64,000 bases of DNA from Hydrogenophilus thermoluteolus (GCF_003574215.1 NZ_AP018558.1:1945501-2009500); one strand, 5' to 3'; shown: positions 8,999-16,725, counted from the first letter of the stretch. Notes: generated by a model not told the origin, from the letters alone. Translations and numbers: made by a program.

Positions 8999-9706
8999 AT
9001 GAACGCAACTGCAAACGTCGATCCAAACGAAATCGCCAAATTCAGCGAATTGGCACACCGCTGGTGGGACCCCACCAGTGAATTCCGCCCATTGCACGAA
9101 ATCAACCCGTTACGCCTCGACTGGATCATCGCGCAGTGCGGAGGGCTTGCCGGCAAACGCGTAGTCGACGTCGGATGCGGCGGTGGCATCCTCACCGAGG
9201 CGATGGCGCACGCAGGCGCTGAGGTTACCGGCATCGACCTTTCGGAAAAAGCGCTCACCGTGGCCAAGCTTCATGCACTCGAAAGCGGCGCGCCGGTGCA
9301 TTACGAAATGATCGCTGCTGAAGCATTCGCCGAAATGCACCCAGATACTTTCGACGTCGTCACCTGCATGGAGATGCTCGAACACGTACCCGACCCCGCG
9401 AGCACCATTCGCGCCTGCGCCAAGCTGGCAAAGCCGGGCGGCACCGTCTGTTTCGCAACGCTCAACCGAACCGCCAAATCGTACCTCTTTGCGATCATCG
9501 GCGCGGAGTATCTCTTGCAGCTTTTGCCCAAAGGCACCCATGACTGGCAAAAATTCCTCAAACCTGCCGAGATCACTGCGTGGGCGGAAACGGCAGGCCT
9601 GACACCCAAAGCGATCATCGGCATGGGCTACAACCCGCTCACGAAACGCTACTTCCTCACCGACGACGTCGCTGTCAACTACCTCATCGCACTCGCCAAA
9701 TGGTAA
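8999..9706 (+). CDS. ubiG: Ubiquinone biosynthesis O-methyltransferase
   Basis: SAM-dependent methyltransferase of 235 residues that catalyses both O-methylations of ubiquinone synthesis. It shows FSELAHRWWDP at the N-terminus, motif I VVDVGCGGGILTE, the post-I segment VTGIDLSEKAL, CMEMLEHVPDP, and the HDWQKFLKPAE segment of the UbiG family. ATGs at 8987 and 8999 are both possible; 8999 gives the usual short N-terminus. The start lies just beyond the ompA terminator, so expression depends on read-through or an unseen promoter overlapping it. The thioesterase gene follows 12 nt after the stop. Confidence 0.93.
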   Translation: MNATANVDPNEIAKFSELAHRWWDPTSEFRPLHEINPLRLDWIIAQCGGLAGKRVVDVGCGGGILTEAMAHAGAEVTGIDLSEKALTVAKLHALESGAPVHYEMIAAEAFAEMHPDTFDVVTCMEMLEHVPDPASTIRACAKLAKPGGTVCFATLNRTAKSYLFAIIGAEYLLQLLPKGTHDWQKFLKPAEITAWAETAGLTPKAIIGMGYNPLTKRYFLTDDVAVNYLIALAKW

Positions 9707-9718
9707 AGGTGATTAGCA

Positions 9719-10165
9719 ATGTGCCCAGATGCAGTGTCTGTTCCCAGCCACGAGCGAATTCACAGCAGTTTCTCCCGCCAAGCAGCGATGGCGCTGATCC
9801 GCGCTGAACTCACGGATGTGCAACCTGGCACCGTTACGATCACGCTTCCTTGCTGGGACGGAATCAGACAACAACACGGTTACGTGCATGGCGGTGTCGT
9901 CGCAATGATCGCTGACTCAGCCGCTGGCTATGCCGCGATGACCCTGGCACCGCCAAACACCTCCGTCCTGACCGTCGAGTACAAGATCAACTTGGTAGCA
10001 CCTGCCCTTGGTAAAAAGCTGATTGCTGAAGGGAGTGTCCTCCGTTCAGGAAAGACGCTATCGCTCACCCAGGCACGTGTCTTTGCGGTCACCGACGATG
10101 AAAAGAAGTTGTGTGCAGTATTACAACAAACCATAATGATCTGCGCCGATCGTCCGGAACGCTAA
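9719..10165 (+). CDS. PaaI-type hotdog-fold thioesterase
   Basis: Small (148 residues) hotdog-fold acyl-CoA thioesterase of the PaaI/YdiI group. The segment HGYVHGGVVAMIADSAAG carries the family HGG motif, and TVEYKINLVAPA matches the following strand. The substrate is unknown. It is 12 nt downstream of ubiG on the same strand and probably co-transcribed. A second catalytic element, the Asp of the long helix, is present in the ADSAAG stretch. No signal peptide is seen, so it is cytoplasmic. Confidence 0.85.
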   Translation: MCPDAVSVPSHERIHSSFSRQAAMALIRAELTDVQPGTVTITLPCWDGIRQQHGYVHGGVVAMIADSAAGYAAMTLAPPNTSVLTVEYKINLVAPALGKKLIAEGSVLRSGKTLSLTQARVFAVTDDEKKLCAVLQQTIMICADRPER

Positions 10166-10260
10166 TGCCAGCCAGTGCGGCACGCCTTGCACCCGAGGCA
10201 TTTCGGCGTATCTGCTCGCTTTTTTCTCCCCAATAGGAACTTGCTCCTGCATTTTTCGTC

Positions 10261-10266
10261 TATAAT
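10261..10266 (+). promoter_or_regulatory. Candidate -10 box of the tmRNA gene
   Basis: TATAAT located 12 nt before the tmRNA 5' end. The best upstream hexamer (TTGCTC at 10241-10246) is only 14 nt away, so the -35 element is weak or non-canonical. Confidence 0.6.
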
Positions 10267-10278
10267 GGTACTTGCGCT

Positions 10279-10653
10279 GGGGCCGTACTTGGCTTCGACG
10301 GGGGCTGCAAAGCAGTCGAGGGCATGCCGAGGTCCAGTCACCTCGTAAATCCACTGGCAAAAAACAAACGCCAACGACGAGCGTTTCGCCGTCGCCGCTT
10401 AATCCCGGCGACGCGCTGCACCGGCTGAGCCTCACGGCCGGATGGTGACTTCGGTCACCTGTGCAGCGTCACCACTTGAGGCTAGCCAAAGCTGCCTGGC
10501 CGTTTGGCGGCTTTGTGCGAAACCCAAAATGGCTCGCATCGACGTGGCGCGCGCCTTGGCCGGCGTCGATGCTAAACGCAACAAGGCGCTAAGCATGTAG
10601 TCCTCGCTGTGGAGGGCTTCCGGACGGGGGTTCGACTCCCCCCGGCTCCACCA
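10279..10653 (+). ncRNA. ssrA: Transfer-messenger RNA (tmRNA)
   Basis: Trans-translation RNA that rescues stalled ribosomes. The 5' end GGGGCCG pairs with CGGCTCC before the encoded ACCA at the 3' end, forming the alanine-tRNA-like acceptor stem, and TTCGACTCCC near 10640 is the T-arm. The tag reading frame begins with the resume codon GCC at 10370-10372 and ends at TAA 10400-10402, encoding ANDERFAVAA. This closely resembles betaproteobacterial tags such as ANDERFALAA, with Val in place of Leu. Length 375 nt, one-piece form. Confidence 0.97.
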
Positions 10654-10672
10654 AAATGGTTGCAAGAACCCA

Positions 10673-10701
10673 TTGACCAAAACCCCGAATTCCCGTATCA
10701 T
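10673..10701 (+). promoter_or_regulatory. Promoter of tRNA-Phe
   Basis: TTGACC at 10673-10678 and TATCAT at 10696-10701 with a 17-nt spacer, ending 11 nt before the tRNA 5' end. Confidence 0.75.
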
Positions 10702-10712
10702 TCGGGCTTCTC

Positions 10713-10788
<76 letters not shown>

Positions 10789-10812
10789 TCTCTCATCACT
10801 TCGACCTTCCGC

Positions 10813-11556
10813 TCACTTCCAGCGTATCGCACTGGCGCGTGCCAGATCCATCTGCTCGCTCAGAAACGGTACGGGCAATTCGAACACGGTCGATCGCGCT
10901 GCTTCTCGGTTCTCAAAAGGTCCCAACACCAGCAACCACTGGTGTTGGTTATTGCCGCGGGAGGCGGATACCAGTAGCAGCTCCAAACCAGACGGCACCA
11001 TCGACTGCAAACGTAACTGTTCTTTTTCGAGCGACGCTTTCGATACGCTCCGACGAACGATCAAAACCCAGCGATTCGCCTGTTGCCACGCATGCCATTG
11101 GTGACGCGCCGCCTCAATCGAAGCGTCGTCGTGAACAGGCACCGCAGATTCTGACATAGGTCGAATGGAAGTTTTCTCGGCCTCTGTACCGGAAATGGCA
11201 GACCACGTTTGGTCATTCGTTGGGTCGGCGGAATTTGGAGCGGGCGATCCCAGGCGCGTCATAGGCGGTTGCTTCTGATCCCCTGGGTTCGTGGGGGTCA
11301 GCGACCGTTCCGTTGATGCAATATTGACCGCGCCCCCGACTTCCTCCACGGGAGCTTGCATGCGGGGGAGAGACTGCGGAACGGGAGCGACCTGCATCTC
11401 AACAGCCGATTCTGCGGCGACAACTTTCTCCGCATCGTTTGGTTGTTGCCGCCAGTGCCACCACGCGACCACCCCAAAAAAACCCAGCCAGAATGCCAAA
11501 ACGACCCCAATTCCTGTCAGCAACCAACCCGGCATGCGTCGTAAATAACTTTCCAC
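10813..11556 (-). CDS. Membrane-anchored protein with C-terminal SPOR-like domain
   Basis: 247-residue protein with one N-terminal transmembrane helix (about residues 12-33, WLLTGIGVVLAFWLGFFGVV), a Pro/Thr/Ser-rich linker to about residue 145, and a C-terminal ~85-residue alpha/beta domain beginning WVLIVRRSVSK and containing QWLLVLGPFENREAA. The spacing resembles SPOR (peptidoglycan-binding) domains, whose typical 'GPF.....A' step is present. The likely location is the inner membrane facing the periplasm. It is divergent from a lipoprotein gene with a peptidoglycan-binding module, and the two may share the inverted repeat at 11578-11597. Domain assignment is by eye and moderate. Confidence 0.6.
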   Translation of the reverse strand: MESYLRRMPGWLLTGIGVVLAFWLGFFGVVAWWHWRQQPNDAEKVVAAESAVEMQVAPVPQSLPRMQAPVEEVGGAVNIASTERSLTPTNPGDQKQPPMTRLGSPAPNSADPTNDQTWSAISGTEAEKTSIRPMSESAVPVHDDASIEAARHQWHAWQQANRWVLIVRRSVSKASLEKEQLRLQSMVPSGLELLLVSASRGNNQHQWLLVLGPFENREAARSTVFELPVPFLSEQMDLARASAIRWK

Positions 11557-11577
11557 CCTTTACTCCTTGGAAATTCC

Positions 11578-11597
11578 GTTACAATTCTAACTGTAAC
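11578..11597. promoter_or_regulatory. Inverted repeat in divergent promoter region
   Basis: GTTACA (11578-11583) and TGTAAC (11592-11597) form a dyad with an 8-nt spacer in the 62-nt gap between two divergent envelope genes. TACAAT at 11580-11585 could be the plus-strand -10 box, and TAGAAT on the minus strand overlaps the dyad, so the repeat is placed to act as a shared operator. Confidence 0.4.
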
Positions 11598-11618
11598 AGC
11601 CAGTCGGAGCAGCAAAAA

Positions 11619-12785
11619 ATGGCAACGTCCCGTTTAGGCTTGTGGCTTGCTTTGTCCGCAATCCTTCCTGCGTGTTCGCATATCCCTTCCACATCCGAAT
11701 CCACACCACCACGCACTGAACATGACACCGCGGCTTCGCGTCACACCCAACCACCAAAAACGTCCTTGCCGGCACCGAATCCTCAGACACATTCGTTGCC
11801 CAATCGAATCGCCTCGGAACCCAGCCCCGCCCATCATACCGAAACGGCCGACCAGACCTCCAGCCCATCGCAATCACCAGAACAGAAAGCCCTCCAACCG
11901 TTGCTGACTACCCGTGTCACTCCGGGACAATGCTGGGTCCAGGCCGTGATCTATCCCCTCCCGAAAAAAGAGCCGCTCTCGATCGTCGTGCAGGATAGTG
12001 CGACAACGTTCGAAGTCTCCCCGCCGCAGCTGGCAAAGACGCAGAAAGAGGTCATCATCCGCGAAGGAGGAACAACCTACCGTATCGAACCACCAGTCTA
12101 TAAAGCGGTAACCGAGAAAATTTTGGTCAAACCCGAAATCCGCCGCACGATCACGATCCCGCCGGTCTATGAGACCCAAACAGAAACGGTTGTGATCGAA
12201 GCCGAACGCACGATACTCGAACGGTGCCGCTTACCTGGTGTCAACCGTTTGCTGGAAGGCGCAGTACAACCCCTTTGCGCACGCACCATCCCCGCCAAGA
12301 CCAAACAGGTCGAGCGCCGCGTGTTGGTGAAACCCGCCACGACCAAAGTCGAAGTCATCCCTGCCGAATACAAAGAGGTCACCCGCTGGGTGCTCGACAA
12401 ACCGGCACGTGCGGTACCCGTGCAGATCGAGCCAGCAATCCGAAAAATTCCTGTGCTGACTATCGCCAAACCGGAAGAGATCGAGGAGAAAGCGATACCG
12501 CCCAAAGTCATCGAACTGGTCAAGACGCTCTATGAAGGCGAGCCGCAGGTGGCGCTTCGCCAGGCGTTGTGCAACAACGACTTGACACCCGAACTGGTCA
12601 AATCCCTCCAGGTGAAGCTCAAAACCGCGGGTTACGACCCGGGCCCGATCGACGGAAAGCTAGGCATTGCAACCAGCCGCGCGATGATCGCGTATCAACG
12701 CGACCATGGGCTGGCGGCAGGCGCACTCACGTTGGAAACGCTCGAGCATTTCCAAATCCCGCTTCCCAAAACGCAATCGCGATGA
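11619..12785 (+). CDS. Repeat-containing lipoprotein with peptidoglycan-binding domain
   Basis: 388-residue predicted lipoprotein. The N-terminus has a signal peptide and lipobox LPAC (Cys19), then a Thr/Pro/Ser linker to about residue 95. A central region follows with imperfect repeats of the type PPVYKAVTEKILVKP and PAEYKEVTRWVLDKP, and then a C-terminal PG_binding_1-like module (SLQVKLKTAGYDPGPIDGKLG...AMIAYQRDHGL). Proteins with this repeat plus a peptidoglycan-binding domain occur in proteobacterial envelopes but have no firm function. GGAG lies 8 nt before the ATG. The next gene overlaps the stop (ATGA), so the pair is translationally coupled. Confidence 0.75.
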   Translation: MATSRLGLWLALSAILPACSHIPSTSESTPPRTEHDTAASRHTQPPKTSLPAPNPQTHSLPNRIASEPSPAHHTETADQTSSPSQSPEQKALQPLLTTRVTPGQCWVQAVIYPLPKKEPLSIVVQDSATTFEVSPPQLAKTQKEVIIREGGTTYRIEPPVYKAVTEKILVKPEIRRTITIPPVYETQTETVVIEAERTILERCRLPGVNRLLEGAVQPLCARTIPAKTKQVERRVLVKPATTKVEVIPAEYKEVTRWVLDKPARAVPVQIEPAIRKIPVLTIAKPEEIEEKAIPPKVIELVKTLYEGEPQVALRQALCNNDLTPELVKSLQVKLKTAGYDPGPIDGKLGIATSRAMIAYQRDHGLAAGALTLETLEHFQIPLPKTQSR

Positions 12786-13237
12786 TCGTTTTCGATCTGA
12801 CGTGTGACCATGCCCACCGCTTCGAATTATGGGTACCATCTGCGGAAGCGCTGGATCAACAAATCGCGAAAGGGTGGGTAACGTGTCCGCACTGCGGCAC
12901 GCAAGCGGTTCGCCGCTTGCCTGCCGCCCCTGCTGTCCATACCACCCCCAAACTTCAACGCACTTCGGCGCAACAAAAACAGGCATCGACCACTTCCGAC
13001 AACCCGCCGAATCTGTCTGCGCAAGCTTTGGAACGTATCTGGAACACGCTTCAGAAACTCAAGCGCGAAGCGCAAGATGTCGGCACCCGTTTCCCGGAAG
13101 AGGCGCGAAAAATCCACTACGGCGAAGCGCCGCTTCGCCCCATCAAGGGTCAAGCAAACCGGGAAGAGTTCGTCTCCCTTTTAGAAGAAGGGATCCTGGT
13201 CATACCACTGCCGCCCGACAAAGAAGAGATGCACTGA
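12782..13237 (+). CDS. DUF1178 family zinc-ribbon-like protein
   Basis: 151-residue protein matching the DUF1178 family: MIVFDLTCDHAHRFELW at the start, the CPHCGT knuckle at about residue 38, and the conserved end AKPIKG-like segment APLRPIKGQANREEFVSLLEEG followed by PLPPDKEE (described in pieces). The family is widespread in proteobacteria and has no known function; the Cys pairs suggest zinc or redox binding. The ATG overlaps the preceding stop codon. It ends 4 nt before the convergent tRNA-Gly gene. Confidence 0.85.
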   Translation: MIVFDLTCDHAHRFELWVPSAEALDQQIAKGWVTCPHCGTQAVRRLPAAPAVHTTPKLQRTSAQQKQASTTSDNPPNLSAQALERIWNTLQKLKREAQDVGTRFPEEARKIHYGEAPLRPIKGQANREEFVSLLEEGILVIPLPPDKEEMH

Positions 13238-13241
13238 GCTA

Positions 13242-13317
13242 TGGAGCGGGAAACGGGACTCGAACCCGCGACCCCAACCTTGGCAAGGTTGTGCTCTACC
13301 AACTGAGCTATTCCCGC
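13242..13317 (-). tRNA. tRNA-Gly (GCC), copy 2 of the cluster
   Basis: 76 nt with acceptor stem GCGGGAA/TTCCCGC, anticodon GCC in TTGCCAA, T-arm GGGTTCGAATCCC and encoded CCA. Its sequence appears identical to the copy at 13415-13490. Confidence 0.97.
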
Positions 13318-13338
13318 ATGGGCGTTGATTCGCCGAAC

Positions 13339-13412
13339 TGGAGGCGCGGGCCGGAATCGAACCGACGTCCAAGGATTTGCAGTCCTCTGCATAACCACTC
13401 TGCCACCGCGCC
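13339..13412 (-). tRNA. tRNA-Cys (GCA)
   Basis: 74 nt with acceptor stem GGCGCGG/CCGCGCC, anticodon GCA in CTGCAAA, T-loop GTTCGATTC and encoded CCA. It lies between two tRNA-Gly copies in one transcription unit. Confidence 0.97.
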
Positions 13413-13414
13413 AC

Positions 13415-13490
13415 TGGAGCGGGAAACGGGACTCGAACCCGCGACCCCAACCTTGGCAAGGTTGTGCTCTACCAACTGAGCTATTCCCGC
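13415..13490 (-). tRNA. tRNA-Gly (GCC), copy 1 of the cluster
   Basis: First gene of the Gly-Cys-Gly cluster, read right to left. Same cloverleaf as the 13242-13317 copy, with encoded CCA at 13415-13417. Only 2 nt separate it from tRNA-Cys. Confidence 0.97.
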
Positions 13491-13505
13491 TCGGCGAGGT
13501 TTGCA

Positions 13506-13533
13506 ATTATAATCGAGCGATTGCCAAAGTCAA
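13506..13533 (-). promoter_or_regulatory. Promoter of the Gly-Cys-Gly tRNA cluster
   Basis: On the minus strand, TTGACT (13533-13528) and TATAAT (13511-13506) with a 16-nt spacer, ending 15 nt before the first tRNA-Gly. It is a near-consensus sigma-70 promoter. Confidence 0.85.
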
Positions 13534-13555
13534 CAATCAGCGCGCGCTGTCTGCT

Positions 13556-14497
13556 TCATCGATACCATTCCCCCTTCCCTTCAGGCTGGGTTTTGAAGCG
13601 GCGATGAACCCAAAAGTATTGCGCAGGCAAACGGCAGACCGCAGCTTCGATCTCGCGATTCATTCGCTCGACATCCGCACGTTCATCATCGGTTGGATAA
13701 TCGCGCCACGGCAGTGAAAAACGCGCACGATAACCCCGCCCAGAAGGATCCATTTCAGCAATACACAACACCACCGCTGCATTCGCCAGACGCGCGAGGC
13801 GAGGAAGCGCAGTAATCGTCGCCGCCGGTACCCCGAAGAAGGGAACGAAAATCGCATCCTTCCCGCCATAATCGAGGTCGGGCAGATAATAGAACGGCTG
13901 CCCTGCCTTGAGTGCACGCACCACCGGGCGGATACCATCCTGCCGCGCGATCAAGAGTTGCTGTCCAAATCGCGAACGACCGTGGCGCAACCAACGATCG
14001 GCAACCGGGCGGCGGCGCTGTCGTGAATAGACGCTGACGAAATCCCCTTCGAGCGTCAACCGGGTCCCGACCAGATCCAAACCCAGGAAATGGGGCGTCA
14101 CCAGAATGACCGGTTGCCCCGCTGCGATCAACGGCGCGACATGCTCTGCCCAGCCCTCCAAACGGACCAGCCGACGGATCCGTTCCGGCGACGCAAACCA
14201 CGCGATGCCCCGCTCCAGGAGGCTGCGCCCCAAGAAATGGAAATGTTCGCGCAGCAGACGCGCGCGCGCATCATCCGTCCATTCCGGAAAACAACGGGCG
14301 AGATTGACTTCCGCGATCCGTCGACGCCGCTTGGCCAGCAACCGTAACAGCGTACCAAAGCGTGCGCCCACTTTCGCCAATACCGGTAGCGGCAGCCAAT
14401 GCAGCGCCCAAATGAACGCCACCACCGCGCGATCCGCCTGACGCAACGCCCAAAGCCGCAGCGGCGAATCTTTGTGCCAACGCAACCGCTTACCCAT
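13556..14497 (-). CDS. LpxL/HtrB-family acyltransferase (HX4D)
   Basis: 313-residue member of the bacterial lipid A biosynthesis acyltransferase family, which adds secondary acyl chains to Kdo2-lipid A from acyl-ACP. The catalytic H(X)4D motif is HFLGLD in VTPHFLGLDLVG, and the later QDGIRPVVRALKAG and YYLPDLDYGGKDA segments are typical, with the Tyr-rich block seen in LpxL/LpxM. An N-terminal hydrophobic helix (AFIWALHWLPLPVLA) anchors it to the inner membrane. It is the second gene of a pair; the upstream paralogue overlaps it by 8 nt. Which of the two is the first and which the late acyltransferase is not decidable here. Confidence 0.88.
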   Translation of the reverse strand: MGKRLRWHKDSPLRLWALRQADRAVVAFIWALHWLPLPVLAKVGARFGTLLRLLAKRRRRIAEVNLARCFPEWTDDARARLLREHFHFLGRSLLERGIAWFASPERIRRLVRLEGWAEHVAPLIAAGQPVILVTPHFLGLDLVGTRLTLEGDFVSVYSRQRRRPVADRWLRHGRSRFGQQLLIARQDGIRPVVRALKAGQPFYYLPDLDYGGKDAIFVPFFGVPAATITALPRLARLANAAVVLCIAEMDPSGRGYRARFSLPWRDYPTDDERADVERMNREIEAAVCRLPAQYFWVHRRFKTQPEGKGEWYR

Positions 14498-15419
14498 GCG
14501 CCGTTTCCACCGGCGGGGCTACTCCAGCTGGCACCTTGAAGCGTGGGTACCCCCAAAGGTACTGCTCAGGAGCACGCCGAATCCACGTCTCCAAAACGCG
14601 ATTGATCTGCGCAGCGCGTGTCGCCACCGCCTCATCACCCGACCACGCCACCGGCGCGAAGTGCAAGCGAAAACCGGCTCCGTTCGGCAACCGTTCGCCC
14701 CACACCACCACCGTCACGACATCACCCATCAGACTCAAGCGCGCCGCCAGGGTCATCGTCCAAACGGGACGGCCAAAGAACGGCGCCCACACCCCTTCTC
14801 CCGCTTTTGGCGTCTGGTCGGGCAACAACCCCACCGCTTCACCCCGACGCAACGCGGCCACCAACTGCCGAACCCCGCTGCGATCGGCCGGCGCAAGCTG
14901 CACCCCGCCACGAGCGCGCCCCGCGCGCAACCAGGGCACCAGTTCGGGCTGACGTGGCGGGCGGTAGAGCACCGTGAGCGGCATCGCCTGCGCAGCCCAG
15001 AGCGACGTGATCTCGAAACAGCCCAAGTGCGGTGTCAAAAAAAGGATTCCTTTCCCGCTCGTTCGTGCAGCGCGTACCGCTTCCCAACCTTCAACCGACC
15101 GAACGAGTGAGACCACGCGCGCATACGGCTGCAGCCAAAGCCATAAGGCTTCGACGACCTGCACCCCTGTTTCACCGATCACGCGACGCCGCAACGCACG
15201 CTCCGAAAATCCAGCATGCGCAAGCGTTTCTGACAGATCGCGGCGATAGCGGGCAGAGGCCAGCCACCATACCCAACCCAACATCCGGCCCAAGCGTTGC
15301 GCGCCTGCCAGAGACAGCCGCGCCAACACCCAACGCAGACTCCGCAACAAAACCGTCCGCACCCGTTTCGTCAACCGCGGTTCCTTTTGTCCCAAAATTT
15401 TGTTATGATACTCGGTCAT
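14490..15419 (-). CDS. LpxL/HtrB-family acyltransferase (HX4E)
   Basis: About 309 residues from the ATG at 15419; a TTG at 15458 in the same frame would extend it into the metK leader. It belongs to the lipid A acyltransferase family with the HX4E variant HLGCFE, followed by YRPPRQPELVPW, a RGGVQLAPAD segment and LPDQTPKAGEGVWAPFFG. It acts on lipid A precursors at the inner membrane. It is divergent from metK, and the two 5' regions overlap: the metK promoter lies in the first codons of this gene. Confidence 0.87.
   Translation of the reverse strand: MTEYHNKILGQKEPRLTKRVRTVLLRSLRWVLARLSLAGAQRLGRMLGWVWWLASARYRRDLSETLAHAGFSERALRRRVIGETGVQVVEALWLWLQPYARVVSLVRSVEGWEAVRAARTSGKGILFLTPHLGCFEITSLWAAQAMPLTVLYRPPRQPELVPWLRAGRARGGVQLAPADRSGVRQLVAALRRGEAVGLLPDQTPKAGEGVWAPFFGRPVWTMTLAARLSLMGDVVTVVVWGERLPNGAGFRLHFAPVAWSGDEAVATRAAQINRVLETWIRRAPEQYLWGYPRFKVPAGVAPPVETAHG
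15404..15409 (+). promoter_or_regulatory. Candidate -10 box of metK
   Basis: TATGAT on the plus strand, with a poor -35 match (TTCCTT at 15381-15386, 17-nt spacer). Transcription would begin near 15416, immediately before the pseudoknot leader, giving a 5' untranslated region of about 127 nt. Confidence 0.5.
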
Positions 15420-15476
15420 CCGCCGAGTTAATCCGACAACTTGCGGGGCGGACAGCAAATACCGCTAAAGCGTCGG
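15419..15476 (+). promoter_or_regulatory. SAM-II-type riboswitch aptamer in the metK leader
   Basis: H-type pseudoknot with the SAM-II order of elements. P1 is TCCGCC (15419-15424) with GGCGGA (15447-15452). L1 is GAGTTAAT. P2 is CCGAC (15433-15437) with GTCGG (15472-15476). L2 contains CTTGC, and L3 ends in CGCTAAAG. These positions match the conserved GAUUUAA-like loop, (C)UUGC and GCUAAA elements known for SAM-II/SAM-V aptamers. Both helices are perfect. The gene behind it makes SAM, a classic target for feedback. Assignment is by manual alignment, so the exact class is uncertain. Confidence 0.7.
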
Positions 15477-15488
15477 CAGCTCTGCCCA

Positions 15489-15531
15489 CGATCCCCTCAG
15501 AGCCGCCTACGCAGGGCTGGCAAGGGGATCG
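15489..15531 (+). promoter_or_regulatory. Leader hairpin next to the metK ribosome binding site
   Basis: CGATCCCCT (15489-15497) pairs with AGGGGATCG (15523-15531), a 9-bp stem whose last base touches the Shine-Dalgarno GGAG (15531-15534). A second repeat, GGCAG/CTGCC (15475-15479 and 15482-15486), would compete with the P2 helix of the upstream pseudoknot. Together they could form the expression platform; there is no U-run, so control would be translational. Confidence 0.5.
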
Positions 15532-15542
15532 GAGAAAATACC

Positions 15543-16709
15543 ATGGGCAAACACTACCTCTTCACCTCCGAATCGGTTTCCGAAGGGCACCCGGACAAAG
15601 TCGCCGACCAAATCTCCGATGGCGTGCTCGACGCCGTCCTCAGCGAAGACCCAACCGGGCGCGTTGCCTGTGAAACGTTGGTTTCGACCGGCCTCGTCGT
15701 CATTTCGGGCGAAATCACGACCACCGCGCACATCAATTATCGCGAAATCGCCCAAGAGGTCGTCAAACGCATCGGCTACGACGACTCCGAGATCGGCTTC
15801 GACTACAAATCGTGCGCCGTCCTGGTTGCGATCAACCGCCAATCGCCCGATATCGCGCAAGGGGTCAACCAGGCGCACGACGATCCTCTGGACCAAGGGG
15901 CTGGCGACCAGGGGTTGATGTTCGGCTTTGCCTGCAACGAAACGCCGACCCTGATGCCGCTACCCATCTATTACGCCCACCGGATCATGGAGCGGCAGGC
16001 CCAACTGCGCAAAGACGGGCGCTTGCCGTGGCTGCGCCCCGACGCGAAAGCACAATTGACCGTGCGCTACGAAGACGATAAACCCACCGCGATCGACACC
16101 GTCGTCGTCTCGACCCAACACCATCCCGACATCCCCTACGACCAGATCCGGGAAGCGGTGATCGAAGAGATCGTCAAGCCGGTCCTCCCTCCCGAGCTTA
16201 TCAAAGGGGAGATCCGCTACCTCATCAACCCGACGGGACGCTTCGTGATCGGCGGCCCGCACGGCGACTGCGGGCTCACCGGGCGTAAAATCATCGTCGA
16301 TACCTACGGTGGTGCTGCCCACCATGGCGGGGGCGCGTTCAGCGGCAAAGACCCCTCGAAAGTCGACCGCTCCGCTGCCTACGCCGGACGCTACGTCGCG
16401 AAAAACATCGTCGCCGCAGGGCTTGCCGAGCGCTGTGAGGTTCAGGTGGCCTACGCGATCGGTGTCGCCCGGCCGGTGAGTCTGATGGTCAATACCTTTG
16501 GCACCGGCAAGATCCCCGACGAACAGATCGCAGCGTTGGTGGCACGCCATTTCGACTTGCGCCCGCGGGCGATCATCGAAACGCTCGATTTGCGCCGCCC
16601 CATCTACACCAAAACCGCCGCCTACGGGCACTTCGGCCGTGAAGAACCGGAGTTCACCTGGGAGCGGACCGACAAAGCCGCCGCGCTGCGGGCTGACGCG
16701 GGTCTCTGA
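15543..16709 (+). CDS. metK: S-adenosylmethionine synthetase
   Basis: 388-residue methionine adenosyltransferase that makes SAM from methionine and ATP. Diagnostic segments are SEGHPDKVADQISD at the N-terminus, the ATP-binding GAGDQGLMFGFA, and the phosphate-binding GGAAHHGGGAFSGKDPSKVD. The ATG follows GGAG by 8 nt. It is preceded by a structured leader that resembles a SAM-II riboswitch. The downstream antiporter begins 17 nt after the stop, so it may be co-transcribed, with ahcY beyond under its own promoter. Confidence 0.97.
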   Translation: MGKHYLFTSESVSEGHPDKVADQISDGVLDAVLSEDPTGRVACETLVSTGLVVISGEITTTAHINYREIAQEVVKRIGYDDSEIGFDYKSCAVLVAINRQSPDIAQGVNQAHDDPLDQGAGDQGLMFGFACNETPTLMPLPIYYAHRIMERQAQLRKDGRLPWLRPDAKAQLTVRYEDDKPTAIDTVVVSTQHHPDIPYDQIREAVIEEIVKPVLPPELIKGEIRYLINPTGRFVIGGPHGDCGLTGRKIIVDTYGGAAHHGGGAFSGKDPSKVDRSAAYAGRYVAKNIVAAGLAERCEVQVAYAIGVARPVSLMVNTFGTGKIPDEQIAALVARHFDLRPRAIIETLDLRRPIYTKTAAYGHFGREEPEFTWERTDKAAALRADAGL

Positions 16710-16725
16710 GCCCCGAGGAGCACCG

